In this document: positions 43,401 to 51,117 of the stretch, one piece after another
Layout of the letters: each line of letters starts with the position of its first letter
Position numbering within the stretch: position 1 is the first letter of the stretch
Origin: Phycisphaerales bacterium
GTDB lineage: Bacteria; Planctomycetota; Phycisphaerae; Phycisphaerales; UBA1924
NCBI GenBank assembly: GCA_028279375.1
Contig: JANQNW010000023.1
Span: 62,001-126,000 of the forward strand
Direction of reading: 5' to 3'
Length of the DNA stretch: 64,000 bases
Notes under the pieces: model-generated
Seen by the model: only the letters and a program-made list of their open reading frames with translations
Told to the model about the DNA's origin: nothing
Databases searched by the model: none
Position numbers and translations under genes: made by a program

Positions 43401-43591
43401 CCGTCGTGCCGCTTGTGCTTCCGGGGGAACACCGCGGCGCATTCCTGCAGTCATACAACGGGTACATCCCGCTGCTCGGTGAGGATCCCTATCACTGGGC
43501 CAGCGCCACCTTCTTCGACATCGGCGTGCTGCTCGTCGTCGTCGCCGTGAGCCTCGGCATCGTCAACCGCCTGACGGAGGAAATGGAATGA
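40454..43591 (+). CDS. mrpA: Mrp antiporter subunit A fused to B (MrpA')
   Basis: A 1045-residue subunit of the multi-subunit Na+/H+ antiporter, homologous to NADH dehydrogenase subunit NuoL. Conserved charged helices are visible: IFWEMTSISSFLLIGWERS and GATKSAQWPFHFWLPGAM followed by ATMVKAGIYLFAR. The C-terminal about 170 residues (from RTSMRVILPLSLIFAGY, with GHNEPGGGFIAGL) are the MrpB domain, so this is the six-gene group 2 type. Unusual are an acidic Ser/Asp/Pro-rich insert after the second helix (about residues 57-122) and a His-rich loop near 525-540. The end overlaps mrpC by ATGA. Confidence 0.95.
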   Translation: MHESEFTLILLAVLAPVIAGVATLILPRRATSGRTILALAGPALSVYLLGSVVTQYGVNEPAVTVAAVEDHEAGHASSSNEEHGVVDTPGTLYDDLTLGSNAGSDYAAPSPAYQDSPDSGVVGIPFMESLHLDLTFNADPLGLFFAFLIAGVGCLIVLYSRGYFGKDADSLFRFYPMLGLFATAMLGLVLADNMIAMLIFWEMTSISSFLLIGWERSNPKAVRLAVQALLVTGMGGIALLGGVLLLGVGVGEWGFSAVLSAFATGDLARPELVPWAFLLMFLGGATKSAQWPFHFWLPGAMAAPTPVSAYLHSATMVKAGIYLFARMYPGLYLLESIIPWGEILIAFGAITMALGALLAIRSAELKKIFAYTTVSQLGLFTCMYGLGSVTYVHDGHAAANIIWPITQILNHALYKAPLFIIAGAIIHTVGKKELHQLKGLLRSHPLLAIICLAGCYAMAAAPFTLSFTAKEAFLYQIFHATETMPWVNVVAVLAALTAIFNMAIFIRFLMTFLATPEVETRIEHDAQGEAHAHDHGDHAHEHERGFWGACLWLPAFLLVAAQYVGGVAPAWFGELVLPFETAPLYWSALPGFFEMKMGAPLITSIIGAVLGILLGLSPFLRSPLEDPHNKLFPAVYSSVQRDGGRIFSMLQPGNFRVYVYLVLSAFVLALGGSIMLDSGLWSFPEAVRIPQGVTGLLMAVSFFSFLVCASALAMPFVRSRIVRVLVLGGVGFSVTGLYLLYQAPDLALTQLMFEIISVILFLLVLRMLPEEPKRWHRIDRVRRGFFAALVGCTVGWVVLQVAGQADLSPDGGALGEWFGAQSYSDTLGEADGRGGGGNNVVNVILVDFRGYDTFGEITVLAIALMGVFALITAAPAKAVKRVVKYDDIPREAYYVPEGAQPGLTTSLFRTSMRVILPLSLIFAGYVFFKGHNEPGGGFIAGLVAATALAVYRMAEGPRALKSLVPIKPGPMAAIGLGIALLTAVVPLVLPGEHRGAFLQSYNGYIPLLGEDPYHWASATFFDIGVLLVVVAVSLGIVNRLTEEME

Positions 43592-43971
43592 CGCTTTTTC
43601 TCGCGATCTGCGTCACGGTCGTGCTGTCCGTGAGCGTGTATCTCATCCTCGGGCGCGAGCTCAAGGAAGTCGCCATGGGTCTCTTCCTGCTCGGTCATGC
43701 CGCGCATCTCAGCATTCTCATGATGAGCGGCACGCCCGTTCTCATGCAGGAGCAGGGCGGCGCGATCATCAAGGGCGGACCCGTGCTGGGCGTCTCGTCC
43801 CACATGGTCGATCCGCTTCCGCAGGCGCTGATTCTCACCGCGATCGTCATCAGCTTCGCCGTCATGGCGTTCCTGCTGACGCTGCTCGTCGTGATGCACC
43901 GGCGCGCAGATCGACTCGATGTGAATGATCTGGCCTCCGAAGGTCGTCCCCAGCTTCTCACCGAACTTTAA
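43588..43971 (+). CDS. mrpC: Mrp antiporter subunit C
   Basis: A 127-residue, three-helix subunit homologous to NuoK. The core ELKEVAMGLFLLGHAAHLSILMM and DPLPQALILTAIVISFAVMAF with the conserved PLPQALVLTAIVI-type block identifies it. The start overlaps mrpA (ATGA) and 18 bases separate it from mrpD. It is required for assembly of the Mrp complex. Confidence 0.95.
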   Translation: MTLFLAICVTVVLSVSVYLILGRELKEVAMGLFLLGHAAHLSILMMSGTPVLMQEQGGAIIKGGPVLGVSSHMVDPLPQALILTAIVISFAVMAFLLTLLVVMHRRADRLDVNDLASEGRPQLLTEL

Positions 43972-43989
43972 GCCGCCAGGAGTCACACC

Positions 43990-45621
43990 ATGATCTCAGC
44001 AGATCTCATTCCGCTCCTGGTCGCGACGCCGATGGCCGCCGGCGTCCTGACAACGCTGCTTCGAGGGTGGATCCCAGCGCAGCGTTTCGTCGGGGCCGTC
44101 TCGCTGGCGTTGACGATCACGATGGCCGCGTACTGGATGATCCAGACGCAGACAACGCCGACATTCGTCACGCAATCCGGCGGCTGGAAGGCGCCATTCG
44201 GCATCAGCATCGTCTTCGACGGTCTCAGCGGCATGCTCATCATCGCCGCGAACATCGTGGCCGCTGCCTGCTTCATCCACTCGTTCGGATCGATCTCACG
44301 CCGGCACGAGCGCGGCTGGTTCCACCCGCTCTTTCACATGATGCTCATGGGCATCAACTTCAGCTTCCTCACCGGCGATCTCTTCAACCTCTTCGTCGCC
44401 TTCGAGATCGTCCTTATGTCCAGCTACGCGCTGATCTGTCTCGGGGGATCGCGCCAGCAGCTCACGCAGGCGTACAAGTACGTCATGCTCAATCTGATCG
44501 GCTCCACGTTCTTCGTGCTCGGCGCCGGTCTGGTCTACGGCATGATGGGGACCCTCAATCTCGCGGACCTGGCGCGTATCGTCGCGGAAACACAGGCGAA
44601 TGGAGAGGCGCTGCCTCCCGGCTTCTTCGCCGTCGGCCTGATGCTGCTCTTCGTGTTCTCGCTGAAGGCCGCCGTGTTCCCGCTCTGGTTCTGGCTTCCC
44701 GACACATACCACACCTGTCCGATCGCGATCGCAGCGATGTTCGGCGGGTTGCTCACGAAGGTCGGCGTCTACACGCTGATGCGCGTGTTCCCGATGATCT
44801 TCATCGCCACGGAGATTCGCACCGAGAGCATTCTCACGACCGTGCTGATGGCGGGCGCCGGCGCCACCATGCTGCTGGCGATCCTCGGCGCGGTGGCCAT
44901 GCGGAACATCCGCCGCCTTCTGGCGCTCGTGCTGGTCAGTCACATCGGATATCTCGTGTTCGGCGTCGCCGTCATGACGGACGCGTCCCTCGCCGGATCG
45001 CTCTTCTACATGGTGCAGCACATGCTCGTCATGGCTGGACTCTTCCTCTGCTGCGGAGTGATCGAGAAGATCGGCGGAACGGACGACCTGAAGAACCTCG
45101 GCGGGCTGCACCAAAAGGCGCCCTGGCTGAGCGTGCTCTTCTTCGTTTGCGCGATCGCGCTCGCCGGCCTGCCCCCGCTTCCTGGTTTCTATGGGAAGCT
45201 CACGATCATCCGCGAGGGCTTCACCATCGATCGACCCGGCGCCTGGATGCTCTCGGTCATCGCCATGATCACGAGTGTGCTCACGCTGATGGCGATGGCC
45301 AAGGTATGGGCGCTCACGTTCTGGATGCCTCCACGAGAGGACGCCGAGGAGAGCCCGCAGATCGGTCATCGACCGCCCCGGCAGTTTGAGACGGCGCCGG
45401 CGTATGTCGGCGTCGTGATGCTCACCAGCGCCGCGATCCTGATGGCCGTCTTCGCGCCGGCCATCATGCGCAAGGCCGAGAGCTCCGTGATCTCGCTCAA
45501 CGATCCGGAGCCGTACGTCGCCGCGGTCCTCGGCGAGGAGGCATGGCCGACCACTGAATTCGCCGGCGAGTTGGAACACACGACGCACTCCCTCGTTCAT
45601 GAGGAGGACCACTACGAATGA
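43990..45621 (+). CDS. mrpD: Mrp antiporter subunit D
   Basis: A 543-residue, about 14-helix subunit homologous to NuoM/NuoN. GDLFNLFVAFEIVLMSSYAL carries the key Glu of helix 5. LKAAVFPLWFWLPDTYHTCP and GGLLTKVGVYTLMRVF carry the conserved Lys residues of the proton path. GGAGT precedes the ATG by about 8 bases (43979-43983). The tail is soluble and acidic. It overlaps mrpE by ATGA. Confidence 0.95.
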   Translation: MISADLIPLLVATPMAAGVLTTLLRGWIPAQRFVGAVSLALTITMAAYWMIQTQTTPTFVTQSGGWKAPFGISIVFDGLSGMLIIAANIVAAACFIHSFGSISRRHERGWFHPLFHMMLMGINFSFLTGDLFNLFVAFEIVLMSSYALICLGGSRQQLTQAYKYVMLNLIGSTFFVLGAGLVYGMMGTLNLADLARIVAETQANGEALPPGFFAVGLMLLFVFSLKAAVFPLWFWLPDTYHTCPIAIAAMFGGLLTKVGVYTLMRVFPMIFIATEIRTESILTTVLMAGAGATMLLAILGAVAMRNIRRLLALVLVSHIGYLVFGVAVMTDASLAGSLFYMVQHMLVMAGLFLCCGVIEKIGGTDDLKNLGGLHQKAPWLSVLFFVCAIALAGLPPLPGFYGKLTIIREGFTIDRPGAWMLSVIAMITSVLTLMAMAKVWALTFWMPPREDAEESPQIGHRPPRQFETAPAYVGVVMLTSAAILMAVFAPAIMRKAESSVISLNDPEPYVAAVLGEEAWPTTEFAGELEHTTHSLVHEEDHYE

Positions 45622-46091
45622 CACGTTTCCTCTTCAACATCGTCCTCGCCATCATCTGGTGTGCGCTCAACGCCAAGTTCACGGCTTGGAACTTCATGGC
45701 GGGCATGGTCGTCGGCGCGCTCGTCGTGTCGATCTACGGACATGCAATGGGGCACGAGCCGTACATCCGTCGCGGACTGCGCCTGCTGCATTTCCTCGGC
45801 TATTTCTTCAAGATGCTGCTGGTGACGAACTGGCAGGTGGCGTGGGAAGTGCTGACGCCCAGCATGCACCAGACGCCGCGGATCATTCGCTACAACGTCG
45901 AGAATCTCACCGAGGCGGAGCGGGCCACGCTCGCTTCGGCGATTACGCTGACGCCGGGCACGCTCGTCGTGGACATCAGCCCGTGCAACAAGTGGATCTA
46001 CATCCACGCCATGTACGCCGATAGCCGCGAGAAGGCCGTCAAGGACATTGACGATCTCGCGCTGCATCTCAAGGAGATGGTGTTCTCATGA
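45618..46091 (+). CDS. mrpE: Mrp antiporter subunit E
   Basis: A 157-residue subunit with two N-terminal helices and a soluble domain. FMAGMVVGALVV is followed by FLGYFFKMLLVTNWQVAWEV and the family block LTPGTLVVDISPCNKWIYIHAM. It overlaps both neighbours by ATGA. MrpE stabilises and regulates the complex in known systems. Confidence 0.93.
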   Translation: MTRFLFNIVLAIIWCALNAKFTAWNFMAGMVVGALVVSIYGHAMGHEPYIRRGLRLLHFLGYFFKMLLVTNWQVAWEVLTPSMHQTPRIIRYNVENLTEAERATLASAITLTPGTLVVDISPCNKWIYIHAMYADSREKAVKDIDDLALHLKEMVFS

Positions 46092-46480
46092 TCGCGTCTT
46101 CCATCCAGAACACGCTCCCGCAGTTCGCTCTCGCCGCTGGCGAGTCGCACGCGGAGGCGCCGCCGCCCGAGGGTCACGCCACGCTCCCCGGCTGGGAGCA
46201 GACCGCTGAGGCGTTTCTCTTCAGCGTCGTCGACGTGGGAATCGCCCTCCTTGCGCTGGCCTTTCTGATGAGCCTCTGGCGCGTGCTGAAGGGGCCGACC
46301 CTCGTGGATCGCGGTCTCGCCACTGACACGATGGCCATGCAGGTCGTCGGCCTCGCCGTGCTCGTGACGATCCGCCTGCGCTCGCTCATCTTCTTCGACG
46401 CCGTGCTGATCATCTCGATTCTCGGCTTCGCGTCGACGATCGCGTTCGCCCAGTTCATCGGAAGGAGGCGCGCGGTATGA
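46088..46480 (+). CDS. mrpF: Mrp antiporter subunit F
   Basis: A 130-residue subunit; MrpF proteins are usually about 90 residues. The extra length is an N-terminal Glu/Pro-rich segment of about 35 residues before the first helix. The core FLMSLWRVLKGPTLVDRG and ATDTMAMQVVGLAVL carries the conserved Asp residues of the second helix region, and FVGTIAFAQF-like ASTIAFAQFI closes it. Coupled to mrpE and mrpG by ATGA overlaps. Confidence 0.92.
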   Translation: MIASSIQNTLPQFALAAGESHAEAPPPEGHATLPGWEQTAEAFLFSVVDVGIALLALAFLMSLWRVLKGPTLVDRGLATDTMAMQVVGLAVLVTIRLRSLIFFDAVLIISILGFASTIAFAQFIGRRRAV

Positions 46481-46908
46481 GTTTTGAGACATTCACGTTC
46501 AACGCGCTGACCGACATCATTGCGGCGATCATGCTGCTCTTCGGGCTCTTCTTCATGTTCGTCGGCGCCGTCGGCGTCGTCCGCTTGCCCGACGCCTACA
46601 ACCGGATTCATGCGGCCTCCATGTGCGTCACGCTCGGTCTCACCGGCATGCTCGTGGCGGCGTGCTTCCACCTGGCGGCCCCGACGGTCGTCAGCAAGGC
46701 GCTCGCGACGATTGTCTTCATGTTCGTGGCGACGCCCGTGGGATCACACATGCTCGCCAAGGCGGCGCATCATGGGCGTCTTCCGCAGTGGAGCCACACG
46801 CTGAGCGACGAGCTGACGGACGACAAGAACGACCCCAGCTGCTCGGTCACCGACGAGGTCGATCTTCGGGAAGAGGACGTGGTCGTTCGCGAGGCGGACG
46901 CCGCCTAG
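46477..46908 (+). CDS. mrpG: Mrp antiporter subunit G
   Basis: A 143-residue, three-helix subunit: FFMFVGAVGVVRLPDAYNRIHAAS is the MrpG hallmark, followed by LGLTGMLVAACFHLA and VFMFVATPVGSHMLAKAAH. The C-terminal 40 residues are acidic and soluble. It ends the operon; 132 bases without an obvious terminator follow. Confidence 0.94.
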   Translation: MSFETFTFNALTDIIAAIMLLFGLFFMFVGAVGVVRLPDAYNRIHAASMCVTLGLTGMLVAACFHLAAPTVVSKALATIVFMFVATPVGSHMLAKAAHHGRLPQWSHTLSDELTDDKNDPSCSVTDEVDLREEDVVVREADAA

Positions 46909-47040
46909 GGAGACGGACTCGTCGCCTCGTGGCCAATGTCCGCCAAGGTCTCGCGCCTGGGCCGTCGTCACCGATCAAGACTGCTTCGATAACTCGCGCT
47001 GGACCTGTTCCCGGTCGCCCATCTGATCGATTCCTATCAC

Positions 47041-48660
47041 GTGAATGAGGGGTCTCGTGACAACCTGCTCGATCGGCTGTTCCTGCGCCGGCCGCTGCTG
47101 ATCGTCATCGTGCTCGTCGGAGCGCAGATGGGCATCCTTGCGCTCGCGTCGCCCACAAGGTCACAGGCGGCTCTCACGGCGGCAGGTCTGGGCGTCGTCC
47201 TTATTCTGCTGGGGCTCCTGATCGCTCGGATGCGCCGTGAGCACTTGCGCCTCGAAGAGCGCATCGAGCAGCGCACCGCGGATCTCGAACGCGCCAACGC
47301 CATTCTGCGCGGCGAGGTCGATATGCGCCGCTCCGTCGAATCAAGCCTTCGCTTCGAGGCGACGCACGACTCGCTCACCGGGCTCCAGAATCGACAGTCG
47401 ATTCAGTGCGTGATCAAGGAGTGGCTGCTTGACAAATCGCCCTTCGCGCTGCTCTTCATTGACGTTGACGACTTCAAGATCATCAACGATACGCTCGGCC
47501 ACGACGCCGGCGATGCGATGCTCAATCACATCGCGTCGATGCTCCAGGATCTGACCAATGATCGCGCTCTCGATGCTCGCGCAGGTCGTCTGGGCGGAGA
47601 CGAGTTTATCCTCGTCGCGCGTCCGTGCGACACGCGGGCAGCGCTAGCCCTTGCAGATCAGCTTCAGGAGTCGCTGAGCGAGCCGCTCGAGATCGGCGAT
47701 CGGAAGATCTCCGTCACGCTTTCGATCGGCGTCTGCGCCACCGATAGTGGGCGAGCTGGCGCCGAGACAATGCTGCAACACGCTGACCTCGCGATGTATC
47801 GCGCCAAGCAGAACGGGAAGGCCTCGTCCGCTGCGTTTGATCCACGCATGCAGCAGGATCTCACGCGCCGCGTGCTCATCGAGAACACGCTCGCGGATCC
47901 AGACGCCCTGAAGGACGGGCTGTCCGCTGTCTTCCAGCCGATACTCAACTTGCGGCAGGGGGGCGTACACGCCGTCGAAGCGCTGGCGCGCTGGCGCATC
48001 GAGGGTCTGGGCGATGTATCGCCGGCGGAGTTCGTTCCGATCGCCGACCAGATTCGGCGGACTCCAGAACTCGACGCCCGGATTCTGGAGGTCAGCTGCG
48101 AGGCCTGGCGCGCGTGGGGCGAACCGGAGTTGCAGCTCCATGTGAATCTCTCTCATCGAAGTCTCGCACGAGATGACTTCGCCGATCGCGCTCTGGGAAT
48201 CCTCGAGACCTCCGAGGTCCCTTGCGAACGGATCGTCTTCGAGATCCGCGAGCGCTCATTCTTCGACGAGGAGAGCAGAACGAAAGTCCTCGAGAACATC
48301 CAGGCCTTGCGTGAACAGGGAATCCGCATCGGTCTCGACGACTTCGGCACCGGGTACTCCTCGCTCAGCGTGCTGCACGAACTCCCAATTGACCTCCTGA
48401 AGATCGATCAGAAGTACCTCACGAATCTCGACGGTCGGCGTGACTACATCGCCGTGATCGAGGCGATCATCAGACTTGCGCGCAATCTCGATCTCGCGAT
48501 CGTCGCCGAGGGCGTGAACTCAGCGGAGAATCTGGCGTCGATGCTCGATCTTGAGTGCGATTTCGTGCAGGGTTTCTACTTCTGCAAGGGGGCCGCCGCG
48601 GATGACATTCCGCGCATCATCGACCGCCTCGCGAGTCTCACAGGACGGGATGCGGCCTGA
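47041..48660 (+). CDS. Membrane GGDEF-EAL protein (cyclic-di-GMP turnover)
   Basis: A 539-residue signalling protein with a GTG start. Two helices (about 18-37 and 45-63) anchor it, followed by a coiled coil (about 66-104). The GGDEF domain (about 105-265) has intact GGDEF at 185-189; an RxxD (RALD, 175-178) lies upstream but one residue further than the usual inhibitory-site spacing. The EAL domain (about 285-535) has EAL at 313-315, DDFGTGYSSL, the KID Lys motif and EGVNSAE, so phosphodiesterase activity is likely. It has no periplasmic sensor domain beyond a short loop. The net effect on cyclic-di-GMP is not predictable. Confidence 0.92.
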   Translation: MNEGSRDNLLDRLFLRRPLLIVIVLVGAQMGILALASPTRSQAALTAAGLGVVLILLGLLIARMRREHLRLEERIEQRTADLERANAILRGEVDMRRSVESSLRFEATHDSLTGLQNRQSIQCVIKEWLLDKSPFALLFIDVDDFKIINDTLGHDAGDAMLNHIASMLQDLTNDRALDARAGRLGGDEFILVARPCDTRAALALADQLQESLSEPLEIGDRKISVTLSIGVCATDSGRAGAETMLQHADLAMYRAKQNGKASSAAFDPRMQQDLTRRVLIENTLADPDALKDGLSAVFQPILNLRQGGVHAVEALARWRIEGLGDVSPAEFVPIADQIRRTPELDARILEVSCEAWRAWGEPELQLHVNLSHRSLARDDFADRALGILETSEVPCERIVFEIRERSFFDEESRTKVLENIQALREQGIRIGLDDFGTGYSSLSVLHELPIDLLKIDQKYLTNLDGRRDYIAVIEAIIRLARNLDLAIVAEGVNSAENLASMLDLECDFVQGFYFCKGAAADDIPRIIDRLASLTGRDAA

Positions 48661-48689
48661 GCCAGCCTGCCGGGCTGACCTCTTGACAA

Positions 48690-48763
48690 TGCGCGCGGCG
48701 GGGATCGAACCTGCAACCTTCGGCTTCGGAGGCCGACGCTCTATCCAATTGAGCTACGCGCGC
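48690..48763 (-). tRNA. tRNA-Arg (anticodon CCG)
   Basis: A 74-base cloverleaf: acceptor GCGCGCG/CGCGCGC, D arm GCTC/GAGC, anticodon stem TCGGC/GCCGA with loop CTCCGAA (CCG). The T arm GCAGG-TTCGATC-CCCGC has one A-C mismatch at its third pair. CCA is not encoded. Confidence 0.93.
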
Positions 48764-48853
48764 TCGACCAGCAGTCGCGACGGCTGGCGCTTGTTCATAC
48801 TACGATCCGGCCTTCATGACGGCAATGCACACTGAATCGGCGCGCACCCAACG

Positions 48854-50077
48854 ATGACGACACGCGCCCGCGATGCCTCCGGTCGTTCGGGCAGTGGGCT
48901 TGTCCCCGCGCTCCTCTTCACCTGGCTCAACAGTCTGGGCACAGGCGGCATCACGAACGGCGTCTTCTTCATCGCTGATCAGCGATTCGGCGCCACGCCC
49001 ATGCAGAACTATCTGCTCGGGGCGTCCATGGGCGCTTCTTACATCGCCGGCGCACTCGCAATCGGCCCGATTCGCAACGCCCTCGCGGCGCGCGGCAGCG
49101 TGATCAGCACGCGCGTGCTCCTCGTGGTGATTTCGATAGCGCTTGCGCTTTCATGTGCCCTGCCGCTTCTGCAACCCGAGTTCTGGCTGCTCTGGCTCTT
49201 CGCGATCATCTATCTGCCGATCTCAGGAACCCTCTGGCCTATCGTCGAGAGCTACGTCTCCGGTGGACGGCGCGGGGCCCCGCTCAGGAAGGCGATCGGC
49301 GCATTCAATCTCACCTGGGCGTCTGCCGTGGCTGTGGCGTTCTGGCTCATGGCGCCGCTTCTCCGCGAGCACTCACTCGAGGCGATCGCCGCTCTGGGCG
49401 TCGTGCATGTGCTCTGCCTGCCCATCGTGATGTCGCTCTCGCCGGAGCCGCCGCGTCACCTCCATGAGACGCCGGAGCCTCATCCGGAGCGATACGAGCG
49501 CCTGCTCCCCTGCTTCCGCATGCTGCTCATGCTGAGCTATATCCTCGCGTCGGCGATCAACCCGATGCTCCCGTGGCGCATGAATCGCATCGGTGTCGAC
49601 ATCGAATGGAAGATGCCTCTCGCCTCTGCATGGGGACTCTCGCGTATTGGAGCGTTCCTGCTCTTCCAGTGGTGGCGCGGATGGCACGGGCGATGGCGTA
49701 CGCCGATCTGGACAGCCGGCGCCATGATCACGGGATTCGTCGCGGCCGCGGTCGCCCCCAACGCGGGTGTGCTTGTTGTGGGGCTCGCGCTCTTCGGTCT
49801 CGGAATGGGCGGCGTGTACTACGGCGCGCTGTACTACGCGATGACTGTCGGATTTGCTGAGATCGACGCGGGCGGAAGGCACGAAGCTGCGATCGGCTTC
49901 GGCTATGCGCTCGGCCCGTTGTGCGGCGCCATGGGATGGGGCGCCGCGTCGATCGGCGTCGTGAATCAGGAGAGCGCCGTCGTCGCGATGCTTGCGATGG
50001 AGTTCGTGCTCATCGTCATCTTCCTGACGCTTGCCACAACGCGAGCGCGCGCTCGGAAGCGCCTGGGGAGCGCCTGA
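48854..50077 (+). CDS. Major facilitator superfamily transporter
   Basis: A 407-residue protein with about 12 helices and no N-terminal signal. GTGGITNGVFFIADQRFG and NYLLGASMGASYIAGALAIG form helices 1 and 2; a central charged loop (EPPRHLHETPEPHPERYERL, about 195-215) divides two six-helix halves. The usual MFS motif A is not obvious. GGVYYGALYYAMTVG in the late half and a conserved Gly-rich helix (AIGFGYALGPLCGAMGWG) support MFS. The substrate is unknown. There is no ribosome site. Confidence 0.8.
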   Translation: MTTRARDASGRSGSGLVPALLFTWLNSLGTGGITNGVFFIADQRFGATPMQNYLLGASMGASYIAGALAIGPIRNALAARGSVISTRVLLVVISIALALSCALPLLQPEFWLLWLFAIIYLPISGTLWPIVESYVSGGRRGAPLRKAIGAFNLTWASAVAVAFWLMAPLLREHSLEAIAALGVVHVLCLPIVMSLSPEPPRHLHETPEPHPERYERLLPCFRMLLMLSYILASAINPMLPWRMNRIGVDIEWKMPLASAWGLSRIGAFLLFQWWRGWHGRWRTPIWTAGAMITGFVAAAVAPNAGVLVVGLALFGLGMGGVYYGALYYAMTVGFAEIDAGGRHEAAIGFGYALGPLCGAMGWGAASIGVVNQESAVVAMLAMEFVLIVIFLTLATTRARARKRLGSA

Positions 50078-50110
50078 TTCTGCAGCAGACGCGACTCAAC
50101 ATCCGAATTC

Positions 50111-50146
50111 AAAAACCCCAGGCCTGCATCGACTGCAAACCTGGGG
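50111..50146 (-). terminator. Intrinsic terminator of the candidate small RNA
   Basis: Stem CCCCAGG/CCTGGGG (50116-50122 with 50140-50146) with a 17-base loop; read leftward, five T follow (plus 50111-50115). Confidence 0.65.
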
Positions 50147-50276
50147 CGTTGAGTAAGAGGGAAGCCTTGGTTAGTAAGAACGAGTGGCTATTCGCAGCAT
50201 TCGTGCACTCTGATGCACAAATCTCGCGTCAACGTAGGGATACGGACTTGCGAGAAATGCGACCGCCAAATCGCCC
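50111..50276 (-). ncRNA. Candidate small RNA with own promoter and terminator
   Basis: A leftward unit of about 166 bases between convergent protein genes: promoter at 50283-50311, predicted start near 50276, and a terminator at 50116-50146 followed by TTTTT. Predicted hairpins are TCTCGC/GCGAGA, then GTGCA-TCAGAG-TGCAC, then the terminator. A pyrimidine-rich single-stranded segment (CTTCCCTCTTACTC) before the terminator is complementary to Shine-Dalgarno-like sequence. It is not 6S, tmRNA, SRP or RNase P RNA by any mark I can see. Confidence 0.45.
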
Positions 50277-50282
50277 ACGCCG

Positions 50283-50311
50283 AAGATAAAAGCCGCTCAT
50301 GGCCAATGCAA
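50283..50311 (-). promoter_or_regulatory. Candidate sigma-70 promoter of the small RNA
   Basis: On the minus strand TTGCAT (plus 50306-50311) and TATCTT (plus 50283-50288) are exactly 17 bases apart, each a 4/6 match. The remaining 50312-50539 stretch holds no gene that I can support. Confidence 0.45.
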
Positions 50312-50539
50312 GCCGAAACTGAGCGATAATCATCCCGCTTCAGGCGGCTCAGGGCGCATCCCACTTATCGCGATCTATGCGTGAAGATGACCGTCCGATA
50401 GTCACCACTATCAGGCTGCTCGTGTGGATTCAGACGAGGTTGATATCGGCGCACAAAGGGGATTCGCCCCGACCCCAGGATCAGCGAGTGTGCCCATCTT
50501 CACCATCTTCACAGTTGGCGGGCAGAGGCGGGCTCGAGG

Positions 50540-51067
50540 CTAGGCCGTCTCGTCTCTTGGCTGGCGATAGAGATCCATGTAGAACTCCAAGTGATCTCGG
50601 CCCGCGACGTTCCGAGTGCGATTGAGCTGGAATCCGAATCGCTCGAACAGTGAAAGCGCCGCCTTCTGATCGACCTGCGTTTGCAGGACCACCTTCACGT
50701 AACCCCTGTCGTTGCAGAACTTCAGGGCCTCTTCCACCAGGCGGCGCCCGTAGCCGTGATTTCGATGCTCCGCTCGAACGAGCAGTCGGCGCATCTCACC
50801 GGCATGGTTGCCCTTGTGCTTCACACCCACCATGCCGATGACCCCGGCCGACTCGCTCTCAGCGACCCAGAAGCAGGACTCGCCCTCGTCCTGCATGTAT
50901 CCGCTCTGGAGGTCGAGAACGTCGTCTCCCGTGTCTCCCTCGCCCGTCTCGTCGTGGACGCCTTCCTCGCGATAGAGGGCTGAGACAGCCGCCTGGTCGT
51001 CCGCAGTGGCGGGGCGGATCTGGATCTCGCTCTTGTCCTGATTGTCCTGTGATTGCGCCTGGGTCAT
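50540..51067 (-). CDS. GNAT-family N-acetyltransferase
   Basis: A 175-residue protein. Residues about 16-165 are a GNAT domain, which acetylates an amine using acetyl-CoA: IQIRPATADDQAAVSALY at the start, GVIGMVGVKHKGNHAGEMRRLLVRAEHRNHGYGRRLVEEAL with the acetyl-CoA loop (R-x-x-x-Y-G-R-R, close to Q/R-x-x-G-x-G/A), and a late FGF aromatic (LFERFGFQLN). An N-terminal Gln/Asp-rich tail of 15 residues and an acidic insert (GEGDTGDDVLD) are unusual. Substrate unknown. It stands alone, 51 bases downstream of the phosphodiesterase gene on the same strand, and could be the end of the valS operon. Confidence 0.88.
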   Translation of the reverse strand: MTQAQSQDNQDKSEIQIRPATADDQAAVSALYREEGVHDETGEGDTGDDVLDLQSGYMQDEGESCFWVAESESAGVIGMVGVKHKGNHAGEMRRLLVRAEHRNHGYGRRLVEEALKFCNDRGYVKVVLQTQVDQKAALSLFERFGFQLNRTRNVAGRDHLEFYMDLYRQPRDETA

Positions 51068-51117
51068 GGAGGATGCCGGCCGCCATGATATAGCCGCCTG
51101 TCGGCGTTGGGGACACC

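Noticed and set aside
40682-45624. Minus-strand frames of 485 and 442 codons across the mrp operon
   Set aside because: They overlap clearly assigned MrpA and MrpD and have His/Arg/Glu/Asp-rich composition typical of reversed hydrophobic genes.
50150-50539. tmRNA or 6S RNA in the MFS-GNAT gap
   Set aside because: No tRNA-like ends, no tag frame and no long closed 6S-type stem could be found; a shorter promoter-terminator unit explains part of the gap better.
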